Positions 60,715 through 64,000 of a DNA stretch of 64,000 nucleotides are shown here, one piece after another. Source of the DNA: JANNOG01 sp031398915 (lineage in GTDB: Bacteria; Actinomycetota; Actinomycetes; Actinomycetales; JBBAYJ01); NCBI GenBank assembly GCA_031398915.1, contig JANNOG010000017.1, positions 1 to 64,000 on the forward strand, in the 5' to 3' direction. Under the pieces are notes generated by a model that searched no databases, was not told the DNA's origin, and worked only from the letters and a program-made list of their open reading frames with translations. Made by a program: the position numbers and the translations under genes. The first letter of the stretch is position 1. Every line of letters begins with the position of its first letter.

Positions 60715-62175
60715 ATGTCCGACATCACAGGTGACTTCAAGGTCGCCGACCTCAGCCTGGCCGAAGCCGGCCGCCACCAGATCCGCCTCGCCGAGCACGA
60801 GATGCCCGGCCTCATGGCGCTGCGTACCGAATACAGCACGACCCGTCCGCTGGCGGGTGCCCGGGTCACCGGCTCGTTGCACATGACGGTACAGACCGCC
60901 GTGCTGATCGAGACCCTCGCCGACCTGGGCGCCGACGTCCGCTGGGCCTCGTGCAACATCTTCTCGACCCAGGACGAGGCCGCGGCCGCCGTCGTGGTCG
61001 GGCGAACCGGTACTCCCGAAGCACCCTCGGGTATCCCGGTGTTCGCGTGGAAGGGCGAGAGCCTGAGCGAGTACTGGTGGTGCACCGAGCAGGTGCTGAC
61101 CTGGCCGACCGTGGGCGCCGACGGCAGCGTCGGGCCGAACATGATCCTCGACGACGGTGGCGACGCGACGATGCTGGTCCACAAGGGCGTCGAGGTCGAA
61201 CGCGCCGGTGCCGTGCCCAGCACGGACACCGCCGACAGCGAGGAGTACGCGGTGGTGCTGGACACCCTGCGCGCCTCGCTGGCCACCGACCCGCAGCGGT
61301 GGACCCGGATCGCGGCCGGCATCCGTGGCGTCACCGAAGAGACGACCACCGGTGTTCTCCGGTTGTACGACCGGGTCCGCGACGGGTCCCTGCTGTTCCC
61401 GGCGATCAACGTCAACGACTCGGTGACCAAGTCGAAGTTCGACAACAAGTACGGCACCCGCCACTCGATCATCGACGGCATCAACCGCGCCACCGACGTC
61501 CTGATCGGCGGCAAGGTCGCCATCGTGTGTGGCTACGGTGACGTCGGCAAGGGTTCGGCCGAGTCGCTGCGGGGCCAGGGCGCGCGGGTCATCGTCACCG
61601 AGATCGACCCGATCAACGCCCTCCAGGCCGCCATGGACGGCTACCAGGTGGCACGACTGGACGACGTCATCGCGAGCGCGGACATCGTCATCACCGCCAC
61701 CGGCAACCTCGACGTCGTCACCGTGGACCAGATCGCGGCGATGAAGGACAAGGCGATCCTGGGCAACATCGGTCACTTCGACAACGAGATCGACATGGCC
61801 GGCTTGGCTCGGGTACCCGGGATCACCCGCGTCGAGATCAAGCCGCAGGTGCACGAGTGGACGTTCCCCAACGGACGCAGCGTCATCGTGCTGTCCGAGG
61901 GCCGCCTGCTCAACCTGGGCAACGCCACAGGTCACCCCAGCTTCGTGATGAGCAACTCGTTCACCAACCAGGTGATGGCGCAGGTGGAGCTGTTCGGCAA
62001 CCCCGACGCCTACCCGATGGGCGTGCACATCCTGCCCAAGCACCTCGACGAGAAGGTGGCGCGGCTCCACCTGGATGCACTCGGTGTCCAGCTGACCGAG
62101 TTGACCAAGGCTCAGGCCGAGTACCTGGGTATCGACGTGGCGGGGCCGTACAAGACGGACCACTACCGCTACTGA
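60715..62175 (+). CDS. ahcY: S-adenosylhomocysteine hydrolase
   Basis: Splits SAH, the by-product of methyl transfer, to adenosine and homocysteine in the cytoplasm. 486 residues, full length for the bacterial long form: EHEMPGLMALR, GSLHMTVQTAVLIETL, the NIFSTQDEAAAA segment, CGYGDVGKGSA as the NAD-binding loop near 272, GNIGHFDNEID and the C-terminal DHYRY tail whose Lys/Tyr closes the active site. ATG 60715 is chosen over the earlier TTG. It follows manB and the SIS gene, as in mycobacteria. Several methyltransferases in this window depend on it. Confidence 0.96.
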   Translation: MSDITGDFKVADLSLAEAGRHQIRLAEHEMPGLMALRTEYSTTRPLAGARVTGSLHMTVQTAVLIETLADLGADVRWASCNIFSTQDEAAAAVVVGRTGTPEAPSGIPVFAWKGESLSEYWWCTEQVLTWPTVGADGSVGPNMILDDGGDATMLVHKGVEVERAGAVPSTDTADSEEYAVVLDTLRASLATDPQRWTRIAAGIRGVTEETTTGVLRLYDRVRDGSLLFPAINVNDSVTKSKFDNKYGTRHSIIDGINRATDVLIGGKVAIVCGYGDVGKGSAESLRGQGARVIVTEIDPINALQAAMDGYQVARLDDVIASADIVITATGNLDVVTVDQIAAMKDKAILGNIGHFDNEIDMAGLARVPGITRVEIKPQVHEWTFPNGRSVIVLSEGRLLNLGNATGHPSFVMSNSFTNQVMAQVELFGNPDAYPMGVHILPKHLDEKVARLHLDALGVQLTELTKAQAEYLGIDVAGPYKTDHYRY

Positions 62176-62637
62176 GGCCATGGTGGCCGCCCGCTCGGTG
62201 CTGAGCATGCACCCGGGCAGGCGGCGCCTTCCTCTGGTAGCCGGGAGCGACGCGTCGTCGGTAACGTCCACGATCGGCGGGGGCTGGCCGCCGAAGAGGT
62301 TGTCGCAGGACATACGCAGGAGTGGTTGACGTGCGGGCCGCCAGAGCCTTGCCGTGAACCGACAGGCGCAGGGCATCGGCCGTGGTCCCTAGGTGAACAT
62401 CACTACAGCCCCGGCTCGTGTGGTGATTATTCACAGGCAATTGTGTGGAATGTGAATTCTTTCTGCAAGGAGGCAGTTCGCCGCCCGGGTTTCGCGGAAG
62501 GGGACTCGGTGTGGCCGGCCTACGACCAACAGTTGACCAGTGTGCTGAAGCATCACGCACCGCTCGGGCGCGCTCACCCCCTCAGCGGTTAGCTCGACTC
62601 CCGCCTTTGGGGTGGCGCGCACTCGCACGCCCGTCAT
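62176..62637. other. Intergenic region after ahcY, no supported gene
   Basis: 462 bases without a convincing coding region. Short frames on both strands (for example plus 62326-62592 and minus 62431-62637) have no recognised motif or start signal. Base composition becomes less G+C-rich from about 62400 on. No terminator hairpin with a U-run and no tRNA were found. Confidence 0.6.
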
Positions 62638-63024
62638 TCAGCCGCAATATGTAAATGACGAAACTACCCAACCATCGGGGAGTTCTTCCATCCTGAAGGA
62701 CGCTATGACCTGGCCGTCTTCCAGGACCACACCTTCGCTCGGCCCGACGATCGAGGGCTCACCGCTCGGCAAGCTGTCGTCCGCTAACGCGCTTCTCGCC
62801 GCACTTTCCTGGTCGATCTCTCCGGCGCCGACTTCATAAGTCAGCGACCCGTCGGCGATCTCACCCTCACATTGCAGGGTGGTTGAAGGCGCATCCGTTG
62901 CCGCCTGGCCACTCTGCGCGTCTCCACAGGCCGACAGGATGGCAAGTAGTGGGAGAAAGGCAGTCAGCAGTTCGCGGTGCCGAAAATTGTGTGCTAACAA
63001 ACCCCCAAGGTGGACATAAGTCAT
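62638..63024 (-). CDS. Putative lipoprotein
   Basis: 128 residues from ATG 63024, which shares a base with the stop of the protease gene (TAATG). A hydrophobic stretch LLTAFLPLLAILSAC ends in a lipobox with Cys33. The mature part has a pair of cysteines (LQCEGEI and the terminal YCG) and reads like a small secreted beta domain (GWVVSSF). No family recognised. Last gene of a three-gene unit with lower G+C than the rest of the window. Confidence 0.68.
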   Translation of the reverse strand: MTYVHLGGLLAHNFRHRELLTAFLPLLAILSACGDAQSGQAATDAPSTTLQCEGEIADGSLTYEVGAGEIDQESAARSALADDSLPSGEPSIVGPSEGVVLEDGQVIASFRMEELPDGWVVSSFTYCG

Positions 63025-63665
63025 TAGTAGGCAGCTTGAATCGTGTGGATATCGTGGCTTCCGAGTGTGCGCCATTGATAGTTGCCGACTGAGTAGGTCG
63101 GGCACATGGTCTGTAGTGCATTCGCCGCGCAGTCGGCACTCGGGAAGTGACCACTAAATCCAGTAATGTGGCCATACTCGTGCGTCATCGTCCCCCGAAG
63201 ATCCCATTCACTTGACGTTGGAACCGCGGACCCATATTCCCATGTCCGCGGGCTGTCAACAACGACGATCCCTCTATTCGGAGGACTTCCACACGTAGAT
63301 GAACGGGCGAGAGTCCCGCTGGAGAGATCGTTCGACACAATCCAGACTCTACTGGCGGGAACGTCACAGACATTGCCACTGTCCACCACCATGGAATTGA
63401 CGCTACCGCTGTTGTAAAAGTCGACAGAGATATCAGTGACGGAGTTCCACACTGCGTCAGCGGCGTTGTAGGAACTGCGTGCGGTGGCAGTGCTCAGTGA
63501 ACCGGTCTGGTATCCGAAGGCTAGGTTGATGTCCGTTGTCCATGTTTTGCTGTAGTAGGTGGCGCTGTGGGCCCGAGCATCTGCGCTCATCGCCATTACT
63601 AGGGCCAGCAAGAATGAGATGCCAAAGTAGCGAGCCAGTGATTGGGCATGATGTGTAGAAATCAC
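63024..63665 (-). CDS. Secreted metzincin-type zinc metalloprotease
   Basis: 213 residues with an export signal (FGISFLLALVMAMSADARA, cleavage likely near 31-34). The catalytic motif THEYGHITGFSGH supplies His162, Glu163, His166 and His173 in the HExxHxxGxxH pattern, and Met187 (QTMCP) could form the Met-turn. Four cysteines may make disulfides. GTG 63665 overlaps the upstream stop (GTGA). Close family within the metzincins was not identified; matrixin- or snapalysin-like are candidates. Codon use is less G+C-rich than its neighbours, pointing to transfer. Confidence 0.8.
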   Translation of the reverse strand: MISTHHAQSLARYFGISFLLALVMAMSADARAHSATYYSKTWTTDINLAFGYQTGSLSTATARSSYNAADAVWNSVTDISVDFYNSGSVNSMVVDSGNVCDVPASRVWIVSNDLSSGTLARSSTCGSPPNRGIVVVDSPRTWEYGSAVPTSSEWDLRGTMTHEYGHITGFSGHFPSADCAANALQTMCPTYSVGNYQWRTLGSHDIHTIQAAY

Positions 63666-64000
63666 TTGGTGCTCCCCGTTAGAGCTTGCTCAAAAGTTTT
63701 GCCATTGCCACTTAGTCCTGAAAGGGATCCACTGCATATGAACACCGACTCGACAGCATAGCCATTGCCAAGCGCACGGACAACGATTCTGGCCCGAGTC
63801 ACGCCCACATCCCCGTTGCCAACTTGATCGAAATAAAGCTCGTCACCGGCACTGGAAGTCTTGAACTCGTCAGCCGTTTGAAAGCTTCGCTGGGGAGCTT
63901 TGATCTCCATGAGGTCCGCTAGTATGTCCGGGTCTGAAGTTAATCTCGCCAACGAGCCTCGGGACGCCAGGCCCCGAATTTCCTCTTCGACTGCCTTCTT
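63662..64000 (-). CDS. Unidentified protein, 5' end beyond the window (partial)
   Basis: The minus-strand frame is open to the last base of the window, giving 112 residues of C-terminus. Seen: charged start, then YFDQVGNGDVGVTRARIVVRALGNGYAVESVFICSG and KTFEQALTGSTK. No family recognised. A TTG at 63952 could mark an internal start, but the frame continues upstream without stop. It is the first visible gene of the unit with the protease and lipoprotein, overlapping the protease start by four bases. Confidence 0.6.
   Translation of the reverse strand, partial: KKAVEEEIRGLASRGSLARLTSDPDILADLMEIKAPQRSFQTADEFKTSSAGDELYFDQVGNGDVGVTRARIVVRALGNGYAVESVFICSGSLSGLSGNGKTFEQALTGSTK

Noticed and set aside
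60424..62376. 650-residue open frame on the minus strand
   Set aside because: Antisense shadow of ahcY, whose identity is certain; composition dominated by Val, Asp, Arg and Gly.
62580..62625. tRNA 3'-end-like sequence (CTCGACTCCCGCC) as a possible attachment site
   Set aside because: No matching anticodon arm or acceptor stem upstream and no integrase in the window.

Overview
The window is G+C-rich (about 70% in the lines counted) actinobacterial DNA, most likely from the order Mycobacteriales (relatives of Mycobacterium, Gordonia or Williamsia). The evidence is gene content: a WbbL-type rhamnosyltransferase for the arabinogalactan linker, a FadE25-like acyl-CoA dehydrogenase, a TIGR03089-family protein, fbiA-fbiB for coenzyme F420, and the run whiB2 / Rv3259-like / Rv3258c-like / manB / Trm112-like / SIS protein / ahcY, which I recall as the mycobacterial order. 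No rRNA, tRNA, CRISPR array or transposase was seen.

Layout. 1-3056: end of an unidentified gene, an LCP phosphotransferase and UDP-glucose dehydrogenase. 3170-7084: acyl-CoA dehydrogenase and a secreted peptidoglycan amidase with C-terminal repeats. 7146-41568: a large cell-surface polysaccharide locus in short operons on both strands. It holds Wzm/Wzt export with a coiled-coil methyltransferase, about a dozen glycosyltransferases, a SpoIID-like secreted protein, two flippase-type membrane proteins (a third lies at 45543), multi-span GT-C/DUF2142-like proteins, all four dTDP-rhamnose genes (rmlA, B, C, D, scattered), galE, wbbL, and a pyruvyltransferase/Fe-S pair. 41674-47476: an accessory AAA ATPase, a TIGR03089 protein, a Uma2-family protein, a polyprenyl-phosphate glycosyltransferase, a flippase-like protein and a DNA glycosylase. 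47457-49519: F420 genes. 49660-62175: the conserved whiB2-to-ahcY block, including a 1607-residue glycosyltransferase fused to a DUF5719-like domain. 62638-64000: a lower-G+C three-gene unit with a secreted metzincin-type protease and a lipoprotein, cut by the window end.

Working together, Ugd, GalE, RmlABCD and ManB supply UDP-glucuronate, UDP-galactose, dTDP-rhamnose and mannose-1-phosphate. The glycosyltransferases assemble lipid-linked polymers, methylation and pyruvylation decorate them, Wzm/Wzt and flippases move them across the membrane, and LCP, amidase and SpoIID-type proteins could act at the peptidoglycan.

A recurrent feature is a TANNNT hexamer 6-9 bases before an ATG or GTG, with no Shine-Dalgarno sequence: the mycobacterial leaderless promoter pattern. 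I used it to choose about twenty starts, many of them well inside the longest open frame. Other notable points are a frameshift in the pyruvyltransferase next to a promoter-proximal 12-bp tandem repeat, an FbiB without its nitroreductase domain, a WbdD/Wzt-like chain-capping arrangement, and several minisatellites at gene ends.
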